Positions 46,394-58,236 are shown, counted from the stretch's first letter. The stretch: DNA of 64,000 nt from Abelmoschus esculentus (GCA_035048815.1 JAUCBN010000005.1:10690517-10754516), one strand, 5' to 3'. Program-made: numbers and translations. The notes: a model not told the origin generated them from the letters alone.

Positions 46394-48189
46394 TGATAAC
46401 TCCGCAAAAAGGTTATATTTTAGACCTTTTTACTTAGGTTATTGAGTTTCCTTAGGCTCATATAGGTTCAATTAGTTGTGCATTTAGTTTCAAAACATTG
46501 CATTTAGTCTTGTAGATATGCCTTGGAATTTTTATGTGGTAATAGGAGTTATTTAATGGGAAAGGTAGTTCTTTTTAGTGGTGTTATGCAGGTGAATCAA
46601 AAACGGAAGTTAAGGCAATTTATCATGGCATTCTTAGAAGGATAGCAATGGAAAAATATCATGGCAAAGCTAGAGAACTCTTGGGCTAAGCTAGACGACA
46701 AAGAGATATTTTGATAAGAGTGTCAGTTGGTGCTACCATAGCCGATCGGGACCACTACAAATGGATACAGCCACCTCAGTAGGGGACCACAGCGAATATG
46801 GCCTGTATGCGAGCCACGTCAGTAGGGGACCATTGTCACCTCTGCCAGTCCTGCAGAAATACCAGGACAAAATGAAGGCAGAAATGGATTTTACACATCT
46901 TTTAAGGTTTTTCACCCTCTTTAAAAGACATGGTAACCTGTATAAGAAAAGAGAGGCCTTTTTAAGGAACACAACACAGAAAAAGAGGCACCTTTAGCGA
47001 GGTTTTTGCGGCGGTGGAAATCTCTCACCTTTCTCCTCCAAACTCAGGCCAAGGGGACCTCCACTGATAGAACTCAAAAGGAGTGGTGTGCTAGGCACCC
47101 GAGAGGGGCTAGCACACCAAGGCGTCTCATGGTGGTTGAAGAGCCGGCGGTAGTGCATATCGAGGGTGTCTTCTAGTCCTCCTTCCTTGCTTTATTTTCT
47201 TTTATCTTTTCATGAGGATGATTTTTAGATGTTTAAGATTTGTGTGGATGATTTATCTTTCATCTTTATTTAATATATTGCCTACTATGTGTTTGTATAT
47301 TTACTTTGCTCATTGTTGGTAATTATTTAAACATTGTAAGAGGCACGAGAGTGTCCCTTGTTTAGATACATGTTAGAGCACTCGAGAGAGGCATAACTAT
47401 AGATCCTTAGATCATCCGAGAGGAGCTAAGGAAGGATCTACGTGAGCAATGGGTTCTAGACTGTAAATAGGGCCTAGTTGGATCCTAGATCACTCGAGAG
47501 AGGCGTAGGTGAAGGCTTCAACGACTAAAAGGAGTGTGCTTTACCGATAGACTAAGGTGTCATTCGCGTGATAGGCGAAAATACCATGGCATTTTAGTTT
47601 GTCAGGTTCCTATGACTCGAGGGAGTGGGAACACTTTAGAAACCTCTGTCGAGTAGGTATACACCGTAGTAGATATATGTTAGGTAGGGGTAAGGGGTAG
47701 GAAACCATAAAAGCCACCATCAGTCATTCCCTAGAGAGTTCATCAATAGAGGAGAAGTACAATATATTGTTTAACATGTTCTTGCATTCTGTTTTTGTAT
47801 CCGCGTTTACAACTTACTTTCTTTACTTTACTTGTCATCTTGCGATCACTCTGCTATACACTCACATACCACCTTCATACATCCACCTTGCCATCATCAT
47901 CTATTCTATTTTGCCTTGGCAAATTTTAGTTGTTTGTACTCTAGAATTGCCATAGCATTTCCATCTTACACCTTCAACGTACATATCTATTTTCTCGTGT
48001 TTATATCTTTATCTTTGTTTTCTTTTTATTGACAACCCTTTTTGCCTTGGCAAATTTGACTGCACACTTTACCCTAGATCCTCGTGGGAACGATACTCAC
48101 TCATCCTATGATTACTTGTATGACTGTGTATACTTGCACATATATGTGTGTTCACATACATCATTTATAGCACTACATAGAACACACCA
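46394..48189 (+). mobile_element. Solo LTR inside copia pol
   Basis: It starts TGATAACTCCGC and ends CACACCA, flanked by perfect CTTCT duplications (46389-46393 and 48190-48194), with no internal domain, so it is a 1796-bp solo LTR. It interrupts the copia pol between 'INQRS' and 'YVLDLL'. The sequence contains two 'cagtaggggacca' repeats (46777 and 46829) and ends with the 'gggaacgatactc...cttgcac' style of gypsy Athila/Tat LTRs. The exact family is not represented elsewhere here. Short frames within it are not supported as genes. Confidence 0.88.
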
Positions 48190-48960
48190 CTTCTTTGATT
48201 TATTACTAAACATTTGCTCAACCTAGCAACCTCCATGCCTAGAAAGTATCTAAGTTTTCCTAGGTCTTTTGTTTCAAACTCTTTATTTAATAACTTTTTC
48301 AAGTGACTTATCTCTTCCTCATTATCACCTGTCAGAATTATGTTGTCTACATACACTATTAAAATAATCCTTTTATTAATAGAGGTTTTCTTAAGGAAGA
48401 GTGTGTGACCTGCTAAAGATTTTTTGTATCTAGCTTTTAGAATCACATTGGTGAATCTGTCAAACCAGGATCTAGGAGACTGCTTTAAACCATAGATGTA
48501 TTTATTAAGTCTACAAACTTTTTGATCACCTTTTATCGACTTCAAACTCGAAGGTATCCTCATGTACACTTCTTCTTCCAATTTTCCATTAAGGCATTCT
48601 TAATATCAAGTTGATGCATCATCCAGTCCTTGTTTACTACCAAACTTAAGAGAATTCTAATTGTATTTAGCTTAGGTACAGGAACAAAAGTCTCAATATA
48701 ATCAATTTCATAGGTTTGAGTAAAATCTTTGGTTACCAACCTTGCTTTATACCTCTGTATACTACCATGAAAGTTGTATTTTATGGAGAACACTCACTTG
48801 CATCCGAATGGTTTCTTGCCCTGTGGAAGATCTTTAATGGTCCAAGTATTATTCTTTTCAAGTGCTTCAATCTCCTCTTTAATAGCTCTTCTCCACTTAG
48901 AATCATTTAGAGCCTCCTCAATAGTGTCAGGTATTTGTTCTTTATCTAAGCAAGCTTAAA
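48190..48960 (-). pseudogene. pol: Copia reverse transcriptase
   Basis: Reading minus from about 48940, 'WRRAIKEEIEALEKNNTW' and 'LPQGKKPFGCK' introduce the domain. A stop precedes 48793-48560 with 'YKARLVTKDFTQTYEIDYIETF' and 'QLDIKNAL'. A frameshift near 48575 leads to 48581-48165 with 'EEEVYMRIP', 'KYIYGLKQSPRSWF' and the catalytic 'LIVYVDNIILTG', in which YVDD has become YVDN. 'LGKLRYFLGMEVA' follows before the insert boundary. The changed Asp alone should abolish activity. Confidence 0.9.
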
Positions 48961-50376
48961 AGCCTTGAAAGATGGCATTAGATTACCATAAGCAATATAC
49001 CTCTAAATGAGATGCTTTGTACATTCTCTTACCCTTTTCCTTTTAGCAATTGACAAATCATTAACCTCAGGTAACGAGGAAGGAATCTTTGTTAGAACAT
49101 TACCTTCATCATTCTCATTGGTAACTGAACTCAAGTTCAATTCTTAGATTGTGTCAGATTGCAAAACAGTCTCTAGAATAGTTTTCTGTTTTTTGGTGTA
49201 AACTTTCAATTGCTTAGAGGGTTGAGGAGTTTGTGAGTGAGGTTTAGGTGAGAATTGAAGAGTAGTAACAATAGGTCAAGGATGAAAAGTTGTAGGTGTA
49301 ATAATAGGTAAAAAAGTGGAAGAGTTATGATTTTCAAATCTAAGAGGGTGAAAGACATCATTATTCTCCCCCTGATTTTCAGTCGAGTGGAAATAAGTTT
49401 CATGTTCAATGAAGTAAAAAAAATAGAATGAGGATGATAACATTTGTATCCCTTCTTAAGTGAAGAATACCCTACCAAGAAACACTTCAAAGATCTAGGG
49501 TCTAGTTTTGACATAGAGGGAGCAGAATCCTTTACAAACACAGTGCAACCAAAAACTTTAAAATGAAGAATAGATGACAATGGTTTAAAATTTGGGTAAC
49601 TATCCAAAAAACAACTTTAGGTGTTCTACATTGCAAAACCTTACTAGGCATTCGATTAATGGGATAGATCGTAGTTAACAAAGCCTCACCCCACAAATAC
49701 TTAGGAGTGTTACTAGTGAACATCAAAGACCTAGTAACCGATAATAAATGCTTATTTTTTTTCATTCTACAACCTTATTTGTTGTGGTGTATTCACACAA
49801 GTGCTTATTTCAACAATCCCCTTTTTGTTAAAAAATTCTCTTATGACTTGGTAAAATATTCACTCCCATTATCAGATTTAAATATCTGAATTTTACATCC
49901 AAATTGGGTTCAACCATATTGTAAAATTTCTCAAAAACAGTGGCTATTTCAGATTTATCCCTTAACAAATATATCCAAGTTATTCTACTATGATCATCAA
50001 TGAAAGAGACAAACCACCTACTACCAGTTACATTCTTCACTCGAGAAAGACCTCAAACATCACTATGAATCAATGAAAAAGGTTGGGAAGGTTTGTACAA
50101 AGTTGGTAAATAAGATGTTTTTGTCTGTTTAGCAAGAGGATATATATGACATTAAAAAAAACTTGGTTTTTTGTTAACAAACAATTTAGGGAATAATTTA
50201 GCAAGATAATGGAAATTAGTATGCCCTAACCTAAAATGCCATAACATTGTATTACCAATTTGTCCTAAAGAAGTAAAAGAGCAAGAAGTATTTGGTATGG
50301 TAGATGGTTGAATACCGAGAAGGACATAAAGACCATTTTGTAAGCTAGCATTGTCAAGCATCTTCCTCAAATTCAT
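48961..50376 (-). pseudogene. pol: Copia integrase
   Basis: The N-terminal region at 50376-50152 has 'LWHFRLGHTNFHYL', the pre-integrase motif. The core is seen at 50040-49828 ('WFVSFIDDHSRITWIYLL', first catalytic Asp region) and 49765-49532 ('TPKYLWGEALLTTIYPINRMPS'), then 49607-49206 ('HFKVFGCTVFV', 'KCFLVGYS'). The second Asp and the Glu fall in broken stretches between these. Several frameshifts and stops separate the pieces. From about 49200 to 48960 lies the linker to reverse transcriptase. Confidence 0.86.
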
Positions 50377-50860
50377 TGCTTGTAAAAAACAACAGAATTC
50401 ATTAAACTATAATGAACACTTCAAATTCTTGGAGAGTTTTCTAACAGAGATGAGAATGCAAGTAAGATTAAGCACAAATAGAACATCTTCAAGCAACAAG
50501 TTATCATTATCGAGGACCGAGCCACTTCCTTTGATAGGAGAGGAGTCATCGACTGTTTTAATAGAACTTGTAGAAGATGAATCTAAAAAATTAAGGAATA
50601 ATTCTTTTTTACCAGTCATATGATCAGATGCTCCAGAATCGATGATCCATGTTAATTTACCTTTAGAACAAAAGAGTGCAGTACGAGAATAAATATTTTT
50701 ATGCCTTTATCCTCCATGAGAGCTAAATTTGTTTCACAAATTACTGTCGAACCTGGAATTGCTTGAAAAATCTCCAATCCAACCGTCTGTTTTGCTATGA
50801 GTAACATCTAAGAGATTGTCGAAAGGAATCTCATTAAGAATTCGGACTAGGATCGATATT
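50377..50860 (-). pseudogene. Copia protease remnant; gag mostly deleted
   Basis: On the minus strand 'WIIDSGASDHMTG' (about 50656-50618) is the copia protease active site (DSGA). Only about 200 bases separate it from the primer site, where gag of more than a kilobase is expected. Those bases give short traces such as 'DGWIGDF'. So nearly all of gag, including the zinc knuckle, is deleted. Confidence 0.83.
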
Positions 50861-50872
50861 AGAATGATACCA
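50861..50872 (-). other. Copia primer-binding site, decayed
   Basis: On the minus strand TGGTATCATTCT abuts the LTR. The first eight bases match the initiator-Met type site TGGTATCAGAGC. Confidence 0.65.
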
Positions 50873-51198
50873 TATAAAAAATCAACTTCCAACTTTATAG
50901 AGAAATAAAATAATGTAGAAAAAAGAAAGAAAAACTAAGCTTTTTGTGAAAAGAAAAAAAAACATAATTGGTTTTCTATTGTTGAATGAATGATTTTATT
51001 TACATAAGCTAATACCTTTTTATAGGCTTTAGAATAGGACTTTGAATAGGATTAGAAGTTCTAATTAGTTTAGACTTTTAATCCTATTGACTTAAGACCT
51101 TTAATTCTACTAAAATTATCTCTAAGTAATAGATTCTAACTCAAATTCCTACTAGTACTAGATATACCGTATAGATTCACAATCTATATAATCTTACA
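50873..51198 (-). repeat. Copia 5' LTR
   Basis: On the minus strand it starts TGTAAGATTATATAG and ends next to the primer site. It is 326 bp and pairs with 45257-45588. Confidence 0.88.
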
Positions 51199-51303
51199 AA
51201 AACATATGTATTTGATGATTTTCTTTTTTAGAAAGGAAACTATATTAAAGGAATTGCTAAACAAGAGGATGAATGTTGGAACTGAAGCCGAAATGCAGAT
51301 AAG

Positions 51304-52652
51304 TGATGCGTGTGGTATAAGCGCAATTTGAGTGCAAGTGTACATGTCGCCAAGTAATAAAATGATAAGTATATCATGTATCGTCTCCATAGAGATTGAT
51401 ATACTTAATATGTTTCCTCTTGTTCCCTTGCTCCTGAAAATAAAGTAAAAACACAAATAAGTTTATTTGTTTAACTAACTAACTAATTAAATAATAAAAC
51501 ATAAAATAAAGGTTCAGAATGATTATAGAGAAAACGGGTAGGATCCAATTACGTCAAATAGTGGATTCAATTGATCTTTTTCTTTGTCCAATACAATCAA
51601 ACAATACTGCTTCGACACTACTACATATACGGCCTCGGCAGTATTGGTGTTCTCTGCCGCGGCAATATCTTGCTCTTGGGCAGAGGCATCAAAGTTCAGT
51701 AAAGTGTCCGTAAGTGACTCAGCTCATCTCTGAGTCAGAGTGTTGTTGATGACCAGTCCTTGACGATACCTCTCGATGTAAATCAACGATAACCACCAAC
51801 CAATTCAACACTTCTTTTAGCTGCTGAACTCTTAACCTATCTCTAGGCCGAGTTAGTATCTACAACATCGTACTTATCCCTTTCGTAAATCTACACCTCT
51901 CGATGCTAGATAAATAGATTACTTACAAACTTCCCTCTTGGGCTTGAATGCAAGAACAAAGAACGACAATAGGATAAGCAAACTTTGATATTATTATTGC
52001 ATAAGAACAAAGATACAAGAATCAATCTCCTCTCACTAATATCGACAACCTTCACCTATCCCTAAGAAATTTAGAACATATTATCGTTTAGGTATAATTC
52101 TTAGGGAGAAGGGTTTTCGCTAAAAATTGGCTCTCTTAAACAATGTGGCCGACTAGGGTATTTGTAATATTAACCTAGGGCAAACCTTTCCTAAATAGAC
52201 TTCAACTTGGAGTAGGAAACAAGTCTTCTTCAAGGAATCTGGTATTTCCAAGTTTGTCGCCTTCTACAAGGGTTTTCCCGCTTGGTCTCTTACTTGGGTT
52301 TTTAGCGCGCTAGCCTGGTCCAATTGATGCGTTGTATCTTCCAGAATGTTCTCTATATTTTTATCTTTCATTGCGCCTCCATTGTTGGTGCTACCACACT
52401 GGATTCTACCGCGGCCATGTCTTCTGCCCGGCTGCAACACTGCTTCACTACCGCTTCTGCCTTGGATATTCCTGCATGTACAGAATATATAATAATATCT
52501 GCATTCTCTATAAATATTGAATTTGTAAGTAATGATAACAGAATATCTAATATTTGCGCAAAGAGTTCATAATTCGGTTCAAGTTGGTGTACGATAGATG
52601 CATAAAGTACCATGAGAAAGGTAGTAAATAACTGCCTTTTAGGCACTCATCA
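51304..52652 (-). mobile_element. Solo LTR, Athila-like, minus strand
   Basis: On the minus strand it starts TGATGAGTGCCTAAAAGG and ends CCACACGCATCA. The flanks are perfect ATAAG duplications (51299-51303 and 52653-52657). It has 1349 bp and no interior. Its 3' half (51304-52010) is closely related to the 3' half of LTR C (56230-56949), including the 'gacactttactgaactttgatgc'-type block, whereas its 5' half differs. It lies in A's 3' LTR. Confidence 0.9.
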
Positions 52653-53468
52653 ATAAGCATCCGCCATGAAAACAGTTTAGAGGTTTCGACAACAGATTAA
52701 AAATGACAATTGGTACTCGATAGATAGAGAAAAAATATACCGATTATAATGGACACAAAGCGAGAAAAATTCAAAGTGGATAAAAGAAGTCAAACCATGG
52801 TCAAAGGTCAACGCAGGAATATAAGAGTTATTTTAGGAAATAGAATAAAGTGTTAAGTTAATAAGGAGTTATATTATTTTCCTTTTAGAACACTTTCCTT
52901 GTGTGAAAGACTTTAACCTACGCTTGACTTGTATAAGCTATAAGTTAGGGTTAGGAAGAGGAGGCCAGATTCTCATAGAAAAACCTAAAGTCGCCGAAAA
53001 AACCTTAAGTTCTAAATCCCCTTCGAGACTTAGGTTGTTTGTGGAGTAGTACAAGAAGAAAGTTGTACTCTATTTGATATTTATTAATGCAAACTTTATT
53101 TTCATAGTTTATTCTCTCTTGGTGTTTACACTTCTTTGCATATGAGCTCGGTAAGATAGTATGTAAAGAAAAACCTATTTGTCTAATATCGGAAGAGTTA
53201 GGCTCACGAAACGAGAGAGTACAGTCTTTACTCAAGGGCATCGACTAATTCGCATGGGTTTCAGCGAATAAAAGGATGCATGTGTTTTGTTGTTGTTCAT
53301 CCTTGATTCACGCCTAGAGTTATCATCAAGACATGAATTTCAACAGTTCTCCGAGCTTAGGGATACGGAGGAGACATACAAGGATGCTCTGTCGAACTAC
53401 AAAAAGTTAAGTTATCGACAAGGTATAACCCCGCCTAAGTAGCTGAGGCGACCCGCCGCGGCGGCAAA

Positions 53469-54908
53469 TGTTAGAGTATTCTCCAAGACCAATCATATGA
53501 TGATTGTAAGGATACTTTTATTTACCAATTTTATTGAATAAAGACATTACAATTGTTGTTTTCAGATATATGTGTCAATATATAACGTAAATTGAGAAAC
53601 AATAAGGTCCATATAATAATATATGTATTATTATTAAAAGATCCTTAGTCAAGTATTATTATGGGTATGGACAATAATAATACGCTTAAGACTAACATAT
53701 TATTAATTGATGAAATGAGTTGTCATTGACATAAAGATGTCAAAATTAATACATAAATATATTAATAGAGAATAATATATTAGATTGACCCGTTGTGAGC
53801 ATATGTCTTGGATTATTATGTGACGATCACGATATTGCTCATAATGACAACAAAATGTATCCTTAGACTTGAGATTATTACTATCTCAACATACTTTTTT
53901 CCTATGTTTTTGATACAGTTAAACGTGTCTCGTAATTAGTTACACTATAAAAACTGACATTGAATATATTATAATGTATGTAGTGAGATTTGAATTATCA
54001 AAATAAGATTTTTCCTACCTACATAATAGGAAAATATATCAAAGGTCACTTGATTGAGTGAGACTAGAAATGCATGGACATGCTTGAATAGGTTGATATG
54101 AGATATCACAAATTATTCATTAATAGTTGTTCACTCTAGGTATCAAGAAATATTAAAATAGGTTATACAAGTGTGACTATTCCAAGACTTGTGCCTATTA
54201 TAGATATAAAAGGACAAAAGGATACAATATATTAAGAGAGTTTGTCACGGACATGACACATCGAATCATGATCTCTTGTAACTTAGATGACAATGATATA
54301 TTGCTAGATGTCAATCATTGTTTGTAATATTAGAATTATTTTAACATTATTACTAATGTTACAATGAACCTACAGTGTCACACCCAATGGTTGAAAATGA
54401 GCAAAAATATGTATGTATGAGTAGATTATATTTAATGTTGAATTTTAGACAAAAGATATAATTAAAGTAGTTATATCCCTTTTCAAATTCGAATTAAATA
54501 TAGATTTTGAAATTTAAGAAAATAATTAAAGTAGTTATTTTCTATAACAAATGCAGAATAAAACTCTTATACCTAGGGTTACACCTATATAAGGGATCTT
54601 TTGGTCTAGCAGCCGTATCAAAGAATCCCGAATTCACAAAACCTAAAATCGTGAAAAATAGTTTTTCGAGATTTGCTCTCTCAATCGGGTAAACTGAGTA
54701 GAGGCCGAGACGATATTCATGAAGGCTAAAGATTTAGTTTGTTGAACGACCGTAGCTGTAACAGATCTGGTTGTTAGTTTTTGCTGCTTATCAAGGAACC
54801 CAATGTAAGTCATTGCATCTCTTCCTTTCGATTTTGGATTAAACATACATTGATCACTGGAAAGACTGTTGTAATTTTATTCCACTGCACCATGGGGTGT
54901 GCCGGCGA
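53469..54908 (+). mobile_element. LTR-like insertion in Athila A 3' LTR, probably copia solo LTR
   Basis: About 1440 bp absent from the other Athila LTRs interrupts A's 3' LTR. It begins TGTTAGAGTATTCTCC. A TATA-like TATATAAG at 54586 is followed by a transcript-leader-like stretch, as in large copia LTRs. The left flank is GCAAA and the right candidate GCAAG, so a 5-bp duplication with one change is possible, but the right end (GGCGA) lacks the usual CA. No coding region or primer site is visible. The boundaries are uncertain by several bases. Confidence 0.6.
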
Positions 54909-55042
54909 GCAAGTCAACCTATTGCATTAATAAGTGGATAATAAGTGCAACCGGATTTCCCTCTACAAAGTATTCAACCTGACATTACTACAATTTGGCG
55001 AAAGGTGAAAAAGCATAAGACTTCTTAGCCCTCACCATTCAT

Positions 55043-55501
55043 CATTTTCTAAATCCCCATTGAGACTTAGGTTGTTTGTGGATTAGTTGGGGAAGAAAGT
55101 TGTACTTATTTGATATTTATTAATGCAAACCTTGTTTTTATAGTTTATTCTCTCTTGGCATTTATTCTTCTTTGCATATGAGCTCGTTATGATAGTATAT
55201 GAAGAAAAATGTTTGTCTAATATCAGGAGGGTTAGTCTCACAAAATGAGAGAATATGATCTTTGATCAAAGGCATCAACTAATCCGCAAAGGTTTCAGCG
55301 ACTAAAAGGACGCATATCATCGGTTGTTGTTCATCCTTGATTCACACCGAGAGGTATCATCAAGACATGGATTTCAATAGTTCTCCGAATTAGGGATAAG
55401 AAGGAAACATACAAGGATGCTCTGTCGAACTACAGAAAGTTGAGTTGTTGACAAGACATAACCCCGCCTAGACAGACAAGGCGACCCTTAGTGCGACCCG
55501 T
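55043..55501 (+). repeat. Athila B 5' LTR, second segment
   Basis: This resumes the LTR broken at 5577, starting after the TTCAT duplication, and follows 58861-59310 closely. It stops at 'gtgcgacccgt', where LTR C begins. The last 300 or so bases of this LTR are nowhere in the window. Confidence 0.87.
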
Positions 55502-56949
55502 TGATAAGTGATCAAAAGTCCTATTTTTCAAACCATTCTCCCACTCGATTATTGCTAGTAAAGGATAGATTTAATGGCAATATTGGATAATTCTGCTTAT
55601 TTCCATATTGCAGCATCTCAATACTCAATTTATAAATTTATCTATTATTTGGCATAAAACAGATACATGTGATGGTTTTCTTTCTTAAGACAGGAAACTG
55701 CATCATAAGGATTGTCAAGCAAAGAAGATGGATGCTGAAAACTGAAGCTGAAATGCAAATAAGCACCCGCCTCAGTAGTAGTTTAATGCCCCGACAGCAC
55801 TTTAATGTCTCGGTAGCACAATGATGCCCTAGCAGCACCCGAAAAGGCAAATGTCAATATGGTAAGAAATTTAAAGAGAAAAATAAGGTAAACATTTTAA
55901 GACAAGCGACATAGAAATCGGAGCTGGGAAACACACGAAAAGACAATGTCAAAGGCCATGTGGGAAAAGAATCCTAATAGGAATAAACTAGGAAATAAAA
56001 TAAAGATCTTTTATTTATGTACTTAACTTGTGTTTTACTTCAAGTTGTATTCCTACTTTGAATAGGATTATTCTAGGACAAGCCTATATAAACCATAGCC
56101 TATATAGAGAGGAGGATATCTTGAAATCAAGTGTTCATAGAAAACCCTAAATTCCATCATCGTCCCCTAGGGTTTAGGAAAAAGTTGTTGAGTATTTGTG
56201 AGAGGATATTGTACTTTGCTTCTTGTTTCAATGCAATAAGAATATCAAAGTTTGCTTATCCTATTGTCATTCATTGTTCTTGCATTCAATCTCGAGAGAG
56301 AAGTTTGTAAGTAATCTATTTATCTAGCATCGAGAGGTGTAGATTCACGAAAGGGATAAGTACGATGTTGTAGACACTAACTTGGCCTAGACTCTTTGGA
56401 AGCGCCGGGAGCTAGGTTAAGAGTTTCAGCAGCTAAAAGAAGTGTTAGATTGGTTGGTGGTTATCGTTGATTTACGCCGAGAGGTATCGTCAAGGACTGG
56501 TCATCAACAACACTCTGACTCAGAGATGGGCGGAGTCACTTACGGACACTTTGTTGAACTTTGATGCCTCTGCCCAAGAGCAAGAGATTGCCGCGACAGA
56601 GAACACTAATACTGCCGAGGCTGTATCTGCAGTACTGTCGAAGCAGTGTAGTGCAATTGCATTGGACAGAAACAAGTCAATTGAATCCACAATATGATAC
56701 AACTGGATCCTACCCCACTTTTCCATCATTGATTTCTTGATCATTTATCTTTATTGTTTTAATTAGTTTTCTTAGTTATAATTCAACCTCAATAATTTGT
56801 GTCTTTTATTTTATTGGAAAGTGAGAAGAGAAAAGGTAGCATATTAAGTATATCAATCCCTGTGGAGACGATACTCAATAAATGCTTATCACTTTATTAC
56901 TTGACAACGTGTACACTTGTATTTAATTGCGCTTTTATTACACGCATCA
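55502..56949 (+). repeat. LTR C, Athila-like 5' LTR
   Basis: This LTR of about 1448 bp starts TGATAAGTGATC and ends ACACGCATCA, followed by a primer site, so it is a 5' LTR. Its first 300 bases resemble the A/B LTRs, while its second half matches the minus-strand solo LTR at 51304-52652. A TATA-like TATATAAA is at 56085. No second copy lies downstream, and the CCCGT before it is not repeated downstream. The frame 56467-56697 is LTR sequence, not a gene. Confidence 0.85.
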
Positions 56950-56955
56950 AGTTTT

Positions 56956-56973
56956 TGGTGTCGTTGCCGGGGA
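56956..56973 (+). other. Primer-binding site, tRNA-Asp type, element C
   Basis: TGGTGTCGTTGCCGGGGA follows LTR C by six bases. It differs by one base from the Athila tRNA-Asp type site and is the best preserved of the three in the window. Confidence 0.85.
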
Positions 56974-57064
56974 TTGGAAACTAAATTTTATTACCTTTAT
57001 TTTGTCGCATTTAGTTTTATAAAAAAAATCCTAAACTAATCAGGTTTGTTGTGATCTGGACAAC

Positions 57065-57373
57065 AGAACAACACTGGTATGAATGCTACCGAAGCAGACA
57101 ACCGCGGTGTATTCGCAGCAGCTGATCCAGCAAATCTTCCTAGACAAGAAAGAACACGAAAAATTCATGATCATTTAGAGGAAGACTTGGATTGACTGCC
57201 TAAACAAGACCTGCCAAGGCAACCTCTGCCGCGGCTGCACTCCCCTTGAGAAGAAATATATCAGAAAGAAACCACCTGGCAAAGAGACAGCGACAGGGAT
57301 ATCAGCTTCTCATCTATTCAAAAAGGGGAAGATGGTTGTTGCTGGAGATGTATCATTTATACTCCTACAGTAA
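57065..57373 (+). pseudogene. B/C interior: gag start fused to protease tail
   Basis: The first part (57065-57195) matches the N-terminal gag of A (7160-7310), with 'MNATEADN' and 'LPRQERTRKIHDHLEED' visible. At 'ggattgactgcc' it switches to the segment that in A follows the protease (20567-20740): 'LNKTCQGN'-like codons, a 'KGKMV' motif and a stop. The rest of gag and the whole protease are therefore deleted at a gag-tail join. Confidence 0.78.
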
Positions 57374-58236
57374 CCTAAATTTCTATCTCATTGTCCTTAT
57401 TTACTTTTATGCTTTAGGAATTAATTTTTAGTTTTCAGCTTAGGATTTAGATTTTAAAATTTTTGCAATTTTAAAGTAATTTTATTATTTTCACAATTTT
57501 TATTACTATTCTTTGCAGTTATTTAATAAGGAAACCCAAGAAGGAAAAGTCATGGAGCACATAAAACGGTCCTGAAATCAAACACACCGTCTCACCTAAG
57601 AAATGGCCAAGGTGGTTGGCCGCCTAAATGCAAGTGACGATGGGTTTGCGTCTATAGAACTTCATCTCCCCCGTTTTATTTCATACTTCATTATTATTTT
57701 CCAGTACAGTTTTTAGTTTCTTTCTCCACAAACTCCACACCAACTGATGACCCTCAGGATACAGAAGATGCCAAACGCAAAATCTAAAAATTGGTTTATC
57801 TTTTCCTTCTCCACAAACTAGAGGTGCCTATCACTATCTCTAGGACTTTAGTCTTTTTCCCACTTGCTAGAGGTTTCCGAAATTGGCTCTAGTAAGAGTA
57901 CTTAAACACTTAAGGTTCCCGAAATCGGCTCAAGCAATATAAGTATATAGCAAATATATTTATATACAAATTAGGGAGTAGAGAAACAAAAAGAAGTGAA
58001 GAAAAATCTAAGTCGGGAGTCTTGAGATATAAAAAGGATTAGAACTTAGAAATCATCTTTGACACAGCTACGCACACACTCACCAAGACTCATAGTCCAG
58101 TTCCGAGGAAATCCTAGAATCTAGAAGAGGCCAAGTCAAGAAGGGAATTCTGCCGCAGCAGGCAGGATGACATATTTCTTTAAAATTCTCTACTTAAAAT
58201 TATCTTTTGCATTGCTTGAGGACAAGTTATAGTTCA
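57374..58236 (+). other. B/C interior noncoding region
   Basis: This contains the T-rich spacer (homologous to 20741-20900), a block like the env leader, then a jump near 57805 into the 'ctagaggtgcc' repeat units that lie after the env-like gene in A. The env-like region is thus absent. From 57905 to 58236 it runs uninterrupted through the site where A has its chromovirus. A 'ctgccgcagcagg' palindrome is at 58151. Confidence 0.72.

Larger units (their letters stand above)
45257..51198 (-). mobile_element. Ty1/copia element, minus strand
   Basis: Two LTRs of about 330 bp (45257-45588 and 50873-51198) enclose a decayed copia pol in the minus direction. The flanks are AAAAC (45252-45256 and 51199-51203), and the Athila LTR is continuous across the insert. 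The order from the right is LTR, primer site, protease remnant, integrase, reverse transcriptase, RNase H, polypurine tract, LTR, which is the copia order (integrase before reverse transcriptase). Most of gag is missing. A solo LTR lies in the join between reverse transcriptase and RNase H. Confidence 0.92.
5578..55037 (+). mobile_element. Athila-type element A, host of most nested insertions
   Basis: A starts TGATAAGTGC at 5578 and ends ...CTCACCA at 55037, with perfect TTCAT duplications at 5573-5577 and 55038-55042. Its own parts in order are: 5' LTR, tRNA-Asp primer site, gag (split by a Tat-like element), a broken protease, a spacer, an env-like region, 3' noncoding DNA (split by a chromovirus), polypurine tract, and a 3' LTR (split by three inserts). 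There is no sign of reverse transcriptase, RNase H or integrase anywhere in A's own sequence. It is therefore a non-autonomous Athila derivative inserted in another Athila LTR. Confidence 0.88.
45097..55037 (+). repeat. Athila A 3' LTR, in four pieces
   Basis: The LTR reads 45097-45256, 51199-51303, 52653-53468 and 54909-55037, with three inserts between. Reading across the joins restores the order seen in the 5' LTR. An added internal deletion of about 155 bases lies at about 54986, where 'acattac' is joined to 'tacaatttggcg'. It ends CACCA before TTCAT. Confidence 0.88.

Noticed and set aside
46761..46997. 78-aa frame in the solo LTR
   Set aside because: It lies wholly within a solo LTR bounded by CTTCT duplications and has no recognised domain.
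56467..56697. 76-aa frame in LTR C
   Set aside because: It is part of an LTR; the homologous stretch in the solo LTR 51304-52652 is not open in the same frame.
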